In this document: positions 50,643-59,941 of the stretch, piece by piece | Layout: each line of letters opens with the position of its first letter | How positions within the stretch are numbered: position 1 is the first letter of the stretch | Source: Turicibacter sp. | Lineage (GTDB): Bacteria > Bacillota_I > Bacilli_A > MOL361 > Turicibacteraceae | Direction: 5' to 3' | Assembly (NCBI GenBank): GCA_009780245.1 | Contig: WRAJ01000001.1 | Location: 54,821-118,820, forward strand | DNA: 64,000 bases | The notes under the pieces: model-generated | What the model saw: the letters and a program-made list of their open reading frames with translations, nothing else | What the model was told of the DNA's origin: nothing | Database searches by the model: none | Position numbers and translations under genes: made by a program

Positions 50643-51407
50643 ATGAAAAAATTTATTAATGATGTTAAAGCAATGTTTTGGCGCTGTGTGTTGCAGACGC
50701 TTCGTAACCCATCGGCGCTGCTTGTTGCCGTTGCCATTCCGGCGATTATCATGATGATTTTTGTGTTTGTATTCGGAGGGTCAATGGATGTTGGTGATTA
50801 CAATATTACGAATTTTTTGGTACCGGGTGTGTTAGTCAATGTGTTGGTACAGAGTTCGCAATCGACGGGGATTAATGTCAATCAAGATATGACAAAAGGG
50901 ATTATCAATCGTTTCCGTAGTATGGCCATTGCCAATTCAGCGTTTTTAATCGGTCACCTTTTAGCAGCTTTTATTAAAACAATTGTGACGACGACCGTCA
51001 CGCTTGGGGTTGCTTTCTTAGTTGGTTTTCGTCCAACGGCGAGTTTTACTGAATGGCTGATCATCATCGGCTTAATTGCCCTGTTCGTTCTCGGTGTCAC
51101 GTGGTTTTCAATGTGGCTGGGTGTGTCACAACCTAACGCGGAAGAAGTTGGCGGGTACTTAGCGCTGGCGGCCATTGTCGTGTTCTTATCACCAGGAATG
51201 GCACCAACGCAGAACATGCCACGCTTCTTACGTTATTTCGCGGAAAATCAACCGATGGCACCGTTTATTAATGCCATCCGCGCGTTGATGAACGGTTATG
51301 ACATCGCGGGCAATGATTTGTGGTTGACGCTTCTGTGGTGGGGTGGGATTACAGTCGCAATGTTCTTATTGACGGTGCGCTCGTATAAGAAGAAATTGAC
51401 GATTTAG
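50643..51407 (+). CDS. DrrB-like ABC-2 type transporter permease
   Basis: 254 residues with about six hydrophobic segments of the ABC-2 family (ALLVAVAIPAIIMMIFVFVFGG, NVLVQSSQSTGINVNQDMTKGIINRFRSM, AGNDLWLTLLWWGGI). ATG 50643 is one base after the ATPase stop codon, with AAGGAGAG about 10 bases upstream. It completes a half-size exporter that would work as a heterotetramer or dimer with the ATPase. Confidence 0.92.
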   Translation: MKKFINDVKAMFWRCVLQTLRNPSALLVAVAIPAIIMMIFVFVFGGSMDVGDYNITNFLVPGVLVNVLVQSSQSTGINVNQDMTKGIINRFRSMAIANSAFLIGHLLAAFIKTIVTTTVTLGVAFLVGFRPTASFTEWLIIIGLIALFVLGVTWFSMWLGVSQPNAEEVGGYLALAAIVVFLSPGMAPTQNMPRFLRYFAENQPMAPFINAIRALMNGYDIAGNDLWLTLLWWGGITVAMFLLTVRSYKKKLTI

Positions 51408-51425
51408 AGTTAGATGACGGAGGAA

Positions 51426-51775
51426 TTTACTGTAAACTCTGGTTGATTAGGTTGATAGTGAAATTTACACACAATATCGAGGTAGATTCACTATAAAGTC
51501 TTGCATATTGGATTTACAGTGAATTTACAGTCTCAGACGCTGATGTATTCACTATAAATCGTCAAATCGGGGACGTTATAGTGAATACAAGGCGATGCTA
51601 CCCTCTGGATTCACTATAAGTCCCTGAAAATAAGAGTTTATAGTGAGTATCTAACGTTTTTTTGTGCAAAAATCACTGTAAAGCTCGATATTTAGGGTTG
51701 TATAGTGAATTTCTCATGTTTTTGCTCTTGTTATTTACTATAAATCTCTAAAAACGCGGCATCGTAGTGAATTTT
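51426..51775. repeat. Tandem hairpin array, family A, locus 2 (six units, 61-62 bp period)
   Basis: Units start at 51426, 51487, 51548, 51610, 51672 and 51734. Each has the ATTCACTATAAA ... TTTATAGTGAATT ends of the 3363-3654 array, with different loops and linkers. The outer units are the more diverged. It follows the ABC permease directly and ends just before the twin promoters of the next gene. No ORF. Confidence 0.9.
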
Positions 51776-51789
51776 TGCAATTTCAGCCT

Positions 51790-51883
51790 GTCTTTTCTTC
51801 TTGCATCTGCTATAATGTTAGGTGTCTCTATACATATTCGTGTCAGGTTTTGTCAGGCCTTCTCTTCTTACATGTGCTATAAT
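51790..51883 (+). promoter_or_regulatory. Duplicated promoter-like segment
   Basis: tcttcttgcatctgctataatg and tcttcttacatgtgctataatg form a direct repeat 67 bp apart, with TATAAT at 51811-51816 and 51878-51883. Either or both could drive the next gene; the -35 elements are weak. Confidence 0.6.
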
Positions 51884-51913
51884 GGTTGTACATGAATGGA
51901 TAGAGGTGGTAAC

Positions 51914-52648
51914 ATGAGAAATATAAAAATAAATTCTAACAAAATGCAAAATGAGCTTGCGGGATTAGTTACGGAGCTTAAATCGTTACCAGAAGGGACT
52001 TTGAATCGGCGAGGAAAGTATTATAGTCATAGCGTTGGCGGAAAAGACGTTGGTATCACACACAACAAAGCGCTTATCCGAAAGCTTTGTCGGAAAAAAT
52101 ACATCCTGGCTCGGATCAAGCAATTGCAGCACAATCTATCAAGCCCCATCTCGGAGTTTGACACGAGACTACCGCAAGCGCTTATCAAAACGTTCTCGAA
52201 AACGTATCAGGAACTTCCCATTGCGTATTTCTACCACCCGTCAATGGCAGCATGGCTAGCAGAGGAAACAGAGCAAAATGCCTACCCGATCACGTACGGC
52301 TATCGCACTTCATACAACAAAGTACTCATGCGATCAAAGTCTGAACAAATCATCGGCAGCCTACTCGAAGAATACGGCATCCCTTATCGTTACGATGCAT
52401 TACTGACGCTAAATGGCAAGAGCAAATACCCAGACTTCATTATCAAAAACCCTTTTACAGGCAAAGAAATCATTTGGGAACATTTCGGGGCTTTGCATCA
52501 ACCCCAATACGAGGCAGCCATGCATGAAAAAATGAACCTTTATTCACAACACGGCTACAAGCCAGAGGAGACCATTATTTTTACCTTTGAAATCGATATA
52601 ATCACGGAGCATCGCCTTCAAAGTTTAATCGAAAATATTATTTTATAA
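51914..52648 (+). CDS. Hypothetical protein with PD-(D/E)XK nuclease-like core
   Basis: 244 residues. A basic N-terminal half is followed by RSKSEQIIGSLLEEYGIPYRYDA, YPDFIIKNPFTGKEIIWEHFGAL, an arrangement resembling the E...PD...(E/Q)xK/H core of restriction-like nucleases (Glu, Asp, Glu, with His in place of Lys). Function unknown; such proteins occur singly in Bacillota genomes and phage-like regions. ATG 51914 follows GAGGTGG; an in-frame ATG at 51896 has no ribosome-binding site. Confidence 0.75.
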   Translation: MRNIKINSNKMQNELAGLVTELKSLPEGTLNRRGKYYSHSVGGKDVGITHNKALIRKLCRKKYILARIKQLQHNLSSPISEFDTRLPQALIKTFSKTYQELPIAYFYHPSMAAWLAEETEQNAYPITYGYRTSYNKVLMRSKSEQIIGSLLEEYGIPYRYDALLTLNGKSKYPDFIIKNPFTGKEIIWEHFGALHQPQYEAAMHEKMNLYSQHGYKPEETIIFTFEIDIITEHRLQSLIENIIL

Positions 52649-52695
52649 ATCTCAATCAACGCATTAGACGTTAAAGCACTAGGAGGAATCGCACA

Positions 52696-53352
52696 GTGGA
52701 GAATTTAATTTTAGGATTACTAATGATTGCCCAGTTGACGGCTTATGAGCTGTATGCGCATATTAAAAATAATTACGAAGGGATTGCGAGTCCGAGTCTT
52801 GGTAATGTGCAACGGGCCCTTAAGAAGTTGGAAGAAAAGGGATACGTCACGAAGCGGGAAGTCATGAATGGCAAAGTGACAAAAAAAATCTTTACCATCA
52901 CCATGGATGGGCGAACCAACTTTATGAAGTGGTTGAATAGGCCGCTTAATTTTGGCAAGGTAAACAATCCTGAGCTGGGAAAAATGTTGATGCTAGGGAT
53001 GTTGACACACGAACAACAAATTGCGAATCTTGACGGAGTAATTGCTGATTTTCGTGAGGCGGTTGAATATTTAAAGGTGGTTGAGAGCAGTCTTGAACAA
53101 CAATATAGGAATGCCGATGAGCACGGTGGTTTAGTACATTTGCATCAGTTGCAATACAAAGAACACCCAGAATTTTATGACGATTTATTAGCAGTGGTTG
53201 ACGCCCCAGACTATCCGACGTTGATGCTCAATATCAACAAATTCGGTCACTATACGTTGCAACACGGGATTGCGGAAGTGAAGTTTAACTTGGATTGGTT
53301 TGAGAAGTTGCGAGAGAAATTAATCACTGAGTTGGATGAGGACGAGCAATAA
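52696..53352 (+). CDS. PadR family transcriptional regulator
   Basis: 218 residues: N-terminal winged helix (LILGLLMIAQLTAYELYAHI, SLGNVQRALKKLEEKGYVTKRE) and a C-terminal helical dimerisation domain (Vir_Reg-like). PadR regulators often control drug exporters; the DrrAB pair with TACCTATTAGGTA operators 1.3 kb upstream is the obvious candidate target. No such operator precedes its own gene. GTG 52696 has AGGAGG nine bases upstream. Confidence 0.9.
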   Translation: MENLILGLLMIAQLTAYELYAHIKNNYEGIASPSLGNVQRALKKLEEKGYVTKREVMNGKVTKKIFTITMDGRTNFMKWLNRPLNFGKVNNPELGKMLMLGMLTHEQQIANLDGVIADFREAVEYLKVVESSLEQQYRNADEHGGLVHLHQLQYKEHPEFYDDLLAVVDAPDYPTLMLNINKFGHYTLQHGIAEVKFNLDWFEKLREKLITELDEDEQ

Positions 53353-53396
53353 AAAAACGTATGCGATTAGCTTGCTGGTGGCATACTGTTTTTTTG
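53352..53396 (+). terminator. Terminator after padR
   Basis: GTATGC (53359-53364) / GCATAC (53381-53386) with flanking A and T runs. Confidence 0.8.
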
Positions 53397-53446
53397 TGGT
53401 TTTGAGGCATTAAAAAAGGCTTCTTTTCCCCATGCTGTTGATGGTC

Positions 53447-53537
53447 TGTGGAAAAGTTGTTGAGTTAACGCTTTCACTAAGTTTTTTCTGCGAAACGGGT
53501 CGATTATCGAAAAAACATATGTTATAATTGTGGAAAA
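53447..53537 (+). promoter_or_regulatory. dnaA upstream region: two DnaA-box-like sites and a -10
   Basis: TGTGGAAAA at 53447-53455 and 53529-53537 match, in reverse, the DnaA box TTWTNCACA. TATAAT at 53523-53528 abuts the second box, so autoregulation is plausible. Only two boxes and no AT-rich unwinding element are evident, which is weak for a replication origin. Confidence 0.55.
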
Positions 53538-53641
53538 CTTGTGTTGGTCTTCGACGTGAAAGAAGGCATTTTTTTATCGAAATAACAAGGGGGAATCGGT
53601 CAGGGAATCAATTATTAATAGTATTTGAGGTGGGAATTTCA

Positions 53642-54991
53642 ATGGAAAATTATCAAACAGTTTGGAACGAAGTTGTGAGTCAACTAAAATTGCATATTGC
53701 GCCGCAGTCATTTGAGATGGCTTTTTCGTCTGTTCAAAAAGCTTATCGAAAAGAAAACAAAGTGTACGTCACGACGACGAACGACAGTGAACAATTTTTA
53801 TTGGAAAAATTTCACATTGCTAACATCTCTAAAACGTTAACGGAAGTGACGGGAACAGAGCTCGACATCAAATTTGTGACGCCTGAATTTATTGAGCAGC
53901 AAAAACAATCGTATAGCTTGATCGAAGCGGATCCAAATGTGCACAACTATTATCGCAACGGGGCGAATTTAAACGCCTCTTATACTTTTGATCGGTACGT
54001 GGCAGGTAAGAGCAATCGCTTAGCGTATATGATTGGCTTACAAGTAGCGGATCGCCCGGGTGAAGTCGCCAATCCACTCTATTTATTTGGTGGCGTTGGA
54101 CTCGGAAAGACACACTTGATGCAAGCCATTGGTAACCAGATGCTTGACAACGCGCCGAACACACGTATTTTATATTGCACATCTGAAAAATTTGTGGACG
54201 ATTATCGCATCGCAAGCATTGAAAAAAAATTCGATGCGTTTAAGCACAAATACCGCGATCTAGATGTTTTATTAATTGATGACATTCAATTTTTAGCGAA
54301 GAAAGAACAAACACAAGAAGAATTTTTCAACACCTTTAACGACCTCTATAACGAGAATAAACAAATCATCATCACTTCGGATCGCCCAGCGTCCGAATTA
54401 AAAGACATGATGGATCGATTGACCTCTCGCTTTGAATGGGGGATGCAAGCGGACATTCAGATTCCGGATATGCAAACGAGGATTGACATCATTAAAAAGA
54501 AGTTGTCGGGCGAGAATTATAACCCGGAAGAATTTCCGGCAGAAGTTCTCGAGTTTGTTGCCAGTAAATTTACTAGTAACGTTCGGACGTTAGAAGGGGC
54601 GCTGAAGCGATTGATTTTCTTTGCCACCATGCAACAAGCTGAGATCACGATTGAGTTAGCTAACGATGCGCTCAAACATCTGATTAAAGAGGAAAGAAAC
54701 ACGTCTCGGATTGATGTAAAAAACATCATCAAAGAAGTTGGTAACTATTATAACATCGCGCCAACGGACATCACATCAAAAAGCAGGAAGAAGGAAATCG
54801 CCTTAGCTCGTCACGTTGCCATTTACTTGATGAGAGAGTTTACCGGCGATTCGTTTCCGAAGATTGGCGATGCATTTGGTGGTCGTGATCACACAACCAT
54901 TATGCATAGCTGTACCAAAATCGGTGCAGCGGTCGCTGAAAAGGGCGATATTTCAAACGATGTGTTGGCACTTAAAAAGCTGTTTCTATAA
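53642..54991 (+). CDS. dnaA: Chromosomal replication initiator protein DnaA
   Basis: 449 residues in the normal order: N-terminal domain I (VWNEVVSQLKLHIAPQSFEMAF), a short linker, AAA+ domain with Walker A GGVGLGKTHLMQAIGN and Walker B VLLIDDIQFLAKK, and domain IV with the DnaA signature GGRDHTTIMHSCTKI. The reading frame is open to 53528, but ATG 53642 with GAGGTGGG upstream gives the standard N-terminus. It is followed by dnaN after 77 bases. Confidence 0.97.
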   Translation: MENYQTVWNEVVSQLKLHIAPQSFEMAFSSVQKAYRKENKVYVTTTNDSEQFLLEKFHIANISKTLTEVTGTELDIKFVTPEFIEQQKQSYSLIEADPNVHNYYRNGANLNASYTFDRYVAGKSNRLAYMIGLQVADRPGEVANPLYLFGGVGLGKTHLMQAIGNQMLDNAPNTRILYCTSEKFVDDYRIASIEKKFDAFKHKYRDLDVLLIDDIQFLAKKEQTQEEFFNTFNDLYNENKQIIITSDRPASELKDMMDRLTSRFEWGMQADIQIPDMQTRIDIIKKKLSGENYNPEEFPAEVLEFVASKFTSNVRTLEGALKRLIFFATMQQAEITIELANDALKHLIKEERNTSRIDVKNIIKEVGNYYNIAPTDITSKSRKKEIALARHVAIYLMREFTGDSFPKIGDAFGGRDHTTIMHSCTKIGAAVAEKGDISNDVLALKKLFL

Positions 54992-55068
54992 AGGAGTGGT
55001 CAGCAAGCCACTCACCCGTATTGAGATAGCAGCCACAACGTTCAGGCAATGATAGGAGGTCACGTATC

Positions 55069-56226
55069 GTGAACATTAAAATAAATCGACAAGCATTAAT
55101 TAGCAAACTAGCCATTGTAACAAAAGCATTACCGGTTAAAACAACCTTACCCATTTTAAATGGGATCAAATTCATCACGACCGATGAGGGGATCTGGTTA
55201 ACGGGTAGCGATTCAGATATCACAATTAAGACGATGATTCCGAAAGAGCTATTTACAGAATCTGGCAATGTTCAGCTCATTGACATCACAGAGTCTGGTG
55301 GCATTGTGATTCCCGGGAAATATTTCTTTGAGATCATCAAGAAACTCGAAACCGATGTGATTGAGATTAATACGTTTGATGATACCGATATTTTAATCCG
55401 CGGCGACAAAGGGGAGTACACGTTAAAGGGTTTACCTGCTGAGAATTACCCGCAAATTGAGCTGTCTAACGTGCTACAAGAGTTTACGATGTCAACAGCA
55501 GAGCTTAAAACCATCGTGGCGCAAACGATTTTCTCGATTGCTGTCAACGAAAGTCGCCCGGCACTAACCGGTATTAATCTCAAAAACGTTGGTGGCTCTT
55601 TGCATGCTTGTGCAACGGATAGTTTTAGATTGTCACAGCGCATGGTGACCATTGATCCGAGTGTGGAAGACTTTAACATTATTATTCCCGGACGTAGCAT
55701 GTCTGAACTGGGGAAAACATTGGAAACGACCGACCCGGAAACGAAGATTAGCATTACGAATAATCAAATTCTATTTAAAAATGCCGAGATGTCTTTCCAG
55801 TCACGCCTACTTGAAGGGACTTATCCAGACGTGTCTTCTTTTATTCCGACAACCTTTGAAATTAGGGTCACAGTGGCGTATCGTGAATTGTTTAATGCGA
55901 TTGATCGTGTCTCTTTAATGGCAAAAGAAAACCGTGCGAATGTGGCGAAGATTTCGATTTTGCCGGAAGAGAACCACATGATTATCCGCTCTAATTCTTC
56001 GGAGATCGGGAAGATTGAAGAAATTGTTAAAGTGACAGAGCAGACGGGTTCAAAATTAGCGATTGCGTGTAGCTCGTTGTTTTTACTAGACTCGCTTAAG
56101 GCAATTGAAAATTCAAACGGGACGGTGACGTTCGGTTTCAACGGTGATATGAAGCCGTTCGTTGTTTTAGACGATGCCGATGATTCGAACTTGCAATTGA
56201 TTGTACCGGTTAAACTAGACGATTAA
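55069..56226 (+). CDS. dnaN: DNA polymerase III beta subunit (sliding clamp)
   Basis: 385 residues with three clamp domains (ALISKLAIVTKALPVKTTLPILNGI; SRPALTGINLKN; PVKLDD end). GATAGGAGG precedes the GTG at 55069. The usual downstream partners recF, gyrB and gyrA are absent; rsmG follows. Confidence 0.97.
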   Translation: MNIKINRQALISKLAIVTKALPVKTTLPILNGIKFITTDEGIWLTGSDSDITIKTMIPKELFTESGNVQLIDITESGGIVIPGKYFFEIIKKLETDVIEINTFDDTDILIRGDKGEYTLKGLPAENYPQIELSNVLQEFTMSTAELKTIVAQTIFSIAVNESRPALTGINLKNVGGSLHACATDSFRLSQRMVTIDPSVEDFNIIIPGRSMSELGKTLETTDPETKISITNNQILFKNAEMSFQSRLLEGTYPDVSSFIPTTFEIRVTVAYRELFNAIDRVSLMAKENRANVAKISILPEENHMIIRSNSSEIGKIEEIVKVTEQTGSKLAIACSSLFLLDSLKAIENSNGTVTFGFNGDMKPFVVLDDADDSNLQLIVPVKLDD

Positions 56227-56237
56227 TTAACCCTAAA

Positions 56238-56261
56238 CAACCACCTTTGCGGTGGTTTTTC
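56238..56261 (+). terminator. Terminator after dnaN
   Basis: AACCACC-TTTGC-GGTGGTT followed by TTTC. Confidence 0.85.
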
Positions 56262-56345
56262 TACGATGAAAATGCAAACGACGACAAAATGTGATATAAT
56301 GGTCAAGGTTAAAAGAACGACAAATAAAAATAGGAAGATTATGTT

Positions 56346-57053
56346 ATGACACGTGATAAATTTTATGACACACTAGCGGCAAGGGGATTGACGTTAACGG
56401 AGGTTCAAAAAAAGCAGTTCCATCGCTTTTTTGAATTGTTAGTCGAATGGAACGAGCGAATGAATTTAACGGGGATCACAGCGGAAGAAGAGGTTTACGC
56501 GAAGCACTTTTTCGATTCACTTGATCCGTTTTTAGAGCTGAACATGACGGAGATTAAAACAGTTTGTGACGTGGGGACGGGCGCTGGTTTTCCGGGGATG
56601 CCCCTTGCGATTGCTTATCCAATGGTTCAATTTGATTTAATTGATTCGCTCGGTAAAAGAATTAATTTTTTAGCATTTTGTGCGGAAGAGCTTGGGATGA
56701 CGAATGTCAAAGCGACGCATGTGCGGGCAGAGGAATTTTCTGATACTAAGCGTGAGTATTTTGATGTTGTTACTTCTCGGGCAGTCGCGAGGCTTCCTAT
56801 TTTGAACGAGTTGTGTGCGGCTTTAGTGAAGGTTGGTGGGTGGTTTGTTGCTTTGAAGGGACCGGCTGGCCATGATGAGTTGGTTGAAGCGCAAAAAAAC
56901 CCTGAAAAGTTAGGGATGCAACATCTGAAGTCGACCGTGGCTAGTACATTGGAGGTAGGGGAGCGCGTGAATATTTATTTTAGGAAAGTCGCGAAGACGC
57001 CGGCAAAGTATCCGCGAGCTTTCGGACAGATTAAGAAAAAGCCGTTAGTATAG
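56346..57053 (+). CDS. rsmG: 16S rRNA (guanine527-N7)-methyltransferase
   Basis: 235 residues; SAM motif CDVGTGAGFPGMPLAIAYP and N-terminal FHRFFELLVEWNERMNLTGIT are diagnostic. It methylates G527 of 16S rRNA. A TATAAT at 56295-56300 is the likely -10. In many Bacillota this gene sits near the origin beside parA/parB, which are not present here. Confidence 0.95.
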   Translation: MTRDKFYDTLAARGLTLTEVQKKQFHRFFELLVEWNERMNLTGITAEEEVYAKHFFDSLDPFLELNMTEIKTVCDVGTGAGFPGMPLAIAYPMVQFDLIDSLGKRINFLAFCAEELGMTNVKATHVRAEEFSDTKREYFDVVTSRAVARLPILNELCAALVKVGGWFVALKGPAGHDELVEAQKNPEKLGMQHLKSTVASTLEVGERVNIYFRKVAKTPAKYPRAFGQIKKKPLV

Positions 57054-57109
57054 GGAACTGCGGGGATATTATGATTTTTTTTTCATAGAATAATAGCAGG
57101 TGATGTATC

Positions 57110-57409
57110 ATGAAGAAGACTTTTCATTTAATTTATTATATTGCGTTTGTGGCAGCACTGTGGTTTTTGAATCGACGTTTTCAAAACTTTGTCGCGGTGA
57201 ATGGGGTGTTGCAGGGGTTGTTTGTGGGATTGGTGCTAGCGTTTTTGGCACTGTTGATTTTTAAGACGATTACGCGTGTCCTGATGTTTTTGATTGTGAT
57301 TGCAGGGATTGTTGTGTTTTTGTTTTCAGTGGAATTTTTCGTCATGCCGGAGTGGGTGTATGAGTTGTGGGCGATGGTGCCGGCGATCAGAGGTTTGTTA
57401 GGGGTGTAA
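57110..57409 (+). CDS. Small hypothetical membrane protein
   Basis: 99 residues, mostly hydrophobic, with three likely membrane segments (LIYYIAFVAALWFL, LFVGLVLAFLALLIF, VLMFLIVIAGIVVFLF). Not recognised. It starts at ATG 57110 after AGCAGGTG and lies 56 bases after rsmG. Confidence 0.65.
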   Translation: MKKTFHLIYYIAFVAALWFLNRRFQNFVAVNGVLQGLFVGLVLAFLALLIFKTITRVLMFLIVIAGIVVFLFSVEFFVMPEWVYELWAMVPAIRGLLGV

Positions 57410-57765
57410 AGAGGTTCATCAGCGATGGCAGTTTGTAGGTCATCTTTTTTTGTGCCCCTGTTTGTAGAAAAAGATTGCTGGCAGAAATGGAAACGGACTT
57501 TAACAATAACTTAAAAAAGTAAGCATACATAAACATTCATATAAACATACATAAAATGACCTTTCTTCAAAAAGAGTCATTTTTTTCTTGACAAGTGTGC
57601 TGTTCGGGTTGTATAATAAGGTAAAATCATTTTTGAAAGCGAATTCTTTAATTCTTGTTTCACAAAACTGTGATAAGGATTGATTTATATTCATAAGCTG
57701 ATAATTTGTGTATGCATACAAAATCACTACTTATGCTGTGTGCGAAAACGAAAGGAGAAAAGGAA
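57410..57765. other. Intergenic region with terminator and promoter
   Basis: It contains a hairpin AAAATGAC (57553-57560) / GTCATTTT (57576-57583) with a T run (terminator), then TTGACA (57588-57593), 18 bases, TATAAT (57612-57617). Short acataaacat direct repeats lie just before the hairpin. No gene is convincing; a minus-strand ORF at 57500-57727 looks like chance. Confidence 0.7.
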
Positions 57766-58212
57766 ATGATAAATTCAGATGCAATATGCCAAATTGGTGT
57801 AGTGGTACATGACATTGAAAAAACCGGGCAGCTTTTTGCAGATTTTCTTGGGGTAGAGCGACCAGAGGTGGCAAGTTCAGGGCCGGTTGAGATTGCCAAG
57901 GCAACGTATAAAGGTGAGCCTTCAAACGCGACCTGTAAAATGATGTTCTTTGAGTTACAAAATCTGCAATTAGAATTGATTCAACCGGATGAACAGCCTA
58001 GCATTTGGCGTGACGTGTTAGATGAAAAAGGTGAGGGAATTCATCACATTGCGTTTCAAGTGAAAGGTGCGAAAGCGCACATGCAGACCTTAGCTGAAAA
58101 AGGCTACCCAACGACGATGAGCGGTAATTACGGCGATGGTTCAGGGATGTATGCCTATCTCGACACGGTTGGCGATTTGAAAATGATTATTGAGTTGTTA
58201 GAAAGTTTTTAA
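57766..58212 (+). CDS. VOC (glyoxalase/bleomycin resistance) family protein
   Basis: 148 residues with the paired beta-alpha-beta-beta-beta modules: QIGVVVHDIEKTGQLFADFLG ... LQLELIQPDE ... GIHHIAFQVKG ... MYAYLDTVGDLKMIIELLE. Metal ligands would be the Glu in LELIQP, His in GIHHIAF and the C-terminal Glu. Many such proteins act as epimerases, dioxygenases or lyases on small acids or sugars. It precedes the sugar ABC genes by 46 bases, so it may join sugar catabolism. AAAGGAG serves ATG 57766. Confidence 0.85.
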   Translation: MINSDAICQIGVVVHDIEKTGQLFADFLGVERPEVASSGPVEIAKATYKGEPSNATCKMMFFELQNLQLELIQPDEQPSIWRDVLDEKGEGIHHIAFQVKGAKAHMQTLAEKGYPTTMSGNYGDGSGMYAYLDTVGDLKMIIELLESF

Positions 58213-58258
58213 TGGCATGAAGTAAATGAGGATTAAAAATGAAAGTGAGGCTATCAAG

Positions 58259-59863
58259 ATGAAAAAATTGATGTTATTAGGATGCGGATTGATGATCGCA
58301 TTAGTGCTCGTTGCGTGTGGCGATGACACTGCCGGTGATTCGGATACAAGAGTTGTCACAACAGCGCTACAAGCGTCAGCGGTACAAGTGTTCCGCGACG
58401 ATGATACGTGGGACGATAACCTTTGGACACGTTTAATTTACGATGAGTTAGGCATTGTCGTGGATGTGACGTTTACAGCTGACTCATCAACGGATGCTTA
58501 TTCGAATCAAATGAATTTATTGTTAGCATCGGGAGATTTACCAGATGTTTTACGATTTGATTCAAGAGAGTGGTTCCGTGAGGCTGTTGATGCTGGTCTT
58601 GTGATGGACATTACCGATGTTTTCCAAGAATACGCATCGCCTGAGGTGCTAGCGTTCATGGAAAGGTACCCTGAATCTTTCGAAGGTGTCACGGTAGATG
58701 GTCGCCTTTACGGGTTCCCGTTTATGAATAACAATTTCCACGAAGCGTCGTTTTTCTGGATGCGTGACGACTGGTTAGAATACGTAGGTGGTGTGCCGCC
58801 GCAAACGCTTGACGAAATGGTAGAAATGGCCATTGCTCTTTCAGAGGGTGACCCAGATGGGGATGGCATTTACGGCAATACTTTTGGTTTTGCACTGCAA
58901 AGCAATGTCGTTGCGAATAACTTTGGTAGCATTGGTGGGATGTTAGCGGCGTTTGGTGTTCCAAACTACGGCGATTCGGGGATCTTCTTCCGCGATGCAG
59001 ACGGTTTGGTCACGCATTCGTTTATCCAACCTGAGGTCAGGTATGCCCTTGAGATTTTAAACTACTTATTTGAAGCGGGGGCGATTGATCCAGAATTTAT
59101 CGTTAAAGATTTATCGGTGTTAGAAACAGATTTAGCGCTTGGCCGCATCGGTGTTGGTTATCACATGAACTGGGGAACTTGGCACCCGTTTAACACGGTT
59201 TATACGGAAGACGGCGTCATCGTTCGTCCTTACCCAATTCCAAGAGCGCCAGGGTTTGAGCCGCTACACGGAACGCGTAACAACAGCATGAGCGAGTATT
59301 TTGTTATCGCAGCAGATGCGGCGCATCCAGAAGCGATCATTGAAATTATTAACCTTTATTACGAGGTAGCCGTTGCCGGGACGCAAGAGCAATTCTTAGA
59401 GTTCTGGGCAGATGAGCAATATCGTTTATCACCAATTTTCATTGGTATTCCAACGGAGAACAATGCCGTCGATATCATTGCCGCACTCGAAGCTGGAAGC
59501 TCAGAAGAATTAGTTGGTCAACCACTTGCGATTTTTGATTTAGTTGTTGGTTTTGAAGACGGTAGCTTAGCAGATGATATGAACGCGTTTGGTACATGGG
59601 GTCAAATGTCGGAGTATGGTACGATGCGCTTAGCACTGGATTACCAAGCAGCAGGGATGTTAGTAGCAGACATTATGGCAGGCTACGTGCCAGAGAGCTG
59701 GCTGCATCATTCAGCGAATCTCGTGTCTCACGTGCAAACAAACTTTGTTAACTTTATCATCGGGAACAGAAGCCTTGATGAGTTTGACGATTTTATTCAA
59801 GAATGGTTGAACATGGGCGGACAAGAAGTACTTGATGATATGAATGAATTATACCCTAATTAA
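58259..59863 (+). CDS. Oligosaccharide ABC transporter substrate-binding lipoprotein (LplA/YtcQ-like)
   Basis: 534 residues; lipobox LVAC with Cys20, short acidic linker, then a large family-1 binding domain (LLASGDLPDVLRFDSREWF, FPFMNNNFHEASFFWMRDDWLEY, GDPDGDGIYGNTFGFAL). The size and the paired LplB/LplC-type permeases match importers for plant polysaccharide fragments such as rhamnogalacturonan or other oligosaccharides. There is no ATPase gene in the cluster; a shared MsmK/UgpC-type ATPase is usual. GAGG precedes ATG 58259. Confidence 0.9.
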   Translation: MKKLMLLGCGLMIALVLVACGDDTAGDSDTRVVTTALQASAVQVFRDDDTWDDNLWTRLIYDELGIVVDVTFTADSSTDAYSNQMNLLLASGDLPDVLRFDSREWFREAVDAGLVMDITDVFQEYASPEVLAFMERYPESFEGVTVDGRLYGFPFMNNNFHEASFFWMRDDWLEYVGGVPPQTLDEMVEMAIALSEGDPDGDGIYGNTFGFALQSNVVANNFGSIGGMLAAFGVPNYGDSGIFFRDADGLVTHSFIQPEVRYALEILNYLFEAGAIDPEFIVKDLSVLETDLALGRIGVGYHMNWGTWHPFNTVYTEDGVIVRPYPIPRAPGFEPLHGTRNNSMSEYFVIAADAAHPEAIIEIINLYYEVAVAGTQEQFLEFWADEQYRLSPIFIGIPTENNAVDIIAALEAGSSEELVGQPLAIFDLVVGFEDGSLADDMNAFGTWGQMSEYGTMRLALDYQAAGMLVADIMAGYVPESWLHHSANLVSHVQTNFVNFIIGNRSLDEFDDFIQEWLNMGGQEVLDDMNELYPN

Positions 59864-59876
59864 TTAGGATAAAAGA

Positions 59877-59908
59877 GCAGGGTAAAGATGAAACGTCTTT
59901 ACCCTGTC
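59877..59908 (+). other. Intercistronic hairpin after the binding-protein gene
   Basis: GCAGGGTAAAGA pairs with TCTTTACCCTG around tgaaacg. Without a T run it is more likely an mRNA-stabilising or processing hairpin than a full terminator. Confidence 0.65.
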
Positions 59909-59941
59909 ATTTGTTTCGAGATAGAAAGGACTGATAATGAG

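Noticed and set aside
53528..53641. 38-residue N-terminal extension of DnaA
   Set aside because: The frame is open, but the sequence is not DnaA-like and GAGGTGGG sits correctly for ATG 53642.
53397..53641. Replication origin oriC
   Set aside because: Only two DnaA-box-like sites, no obvious unwinding element, and gene orientation does not switch here.
57500..57727. Minus-strand 75-codon ORF in the gap before the VOC gene
   Set aside because: It overlaps the likely terminator and the TTGACA/TATAAT promoter for the plus strand, has no good ribosome-binding site and a composition like random AT-rich sequence.
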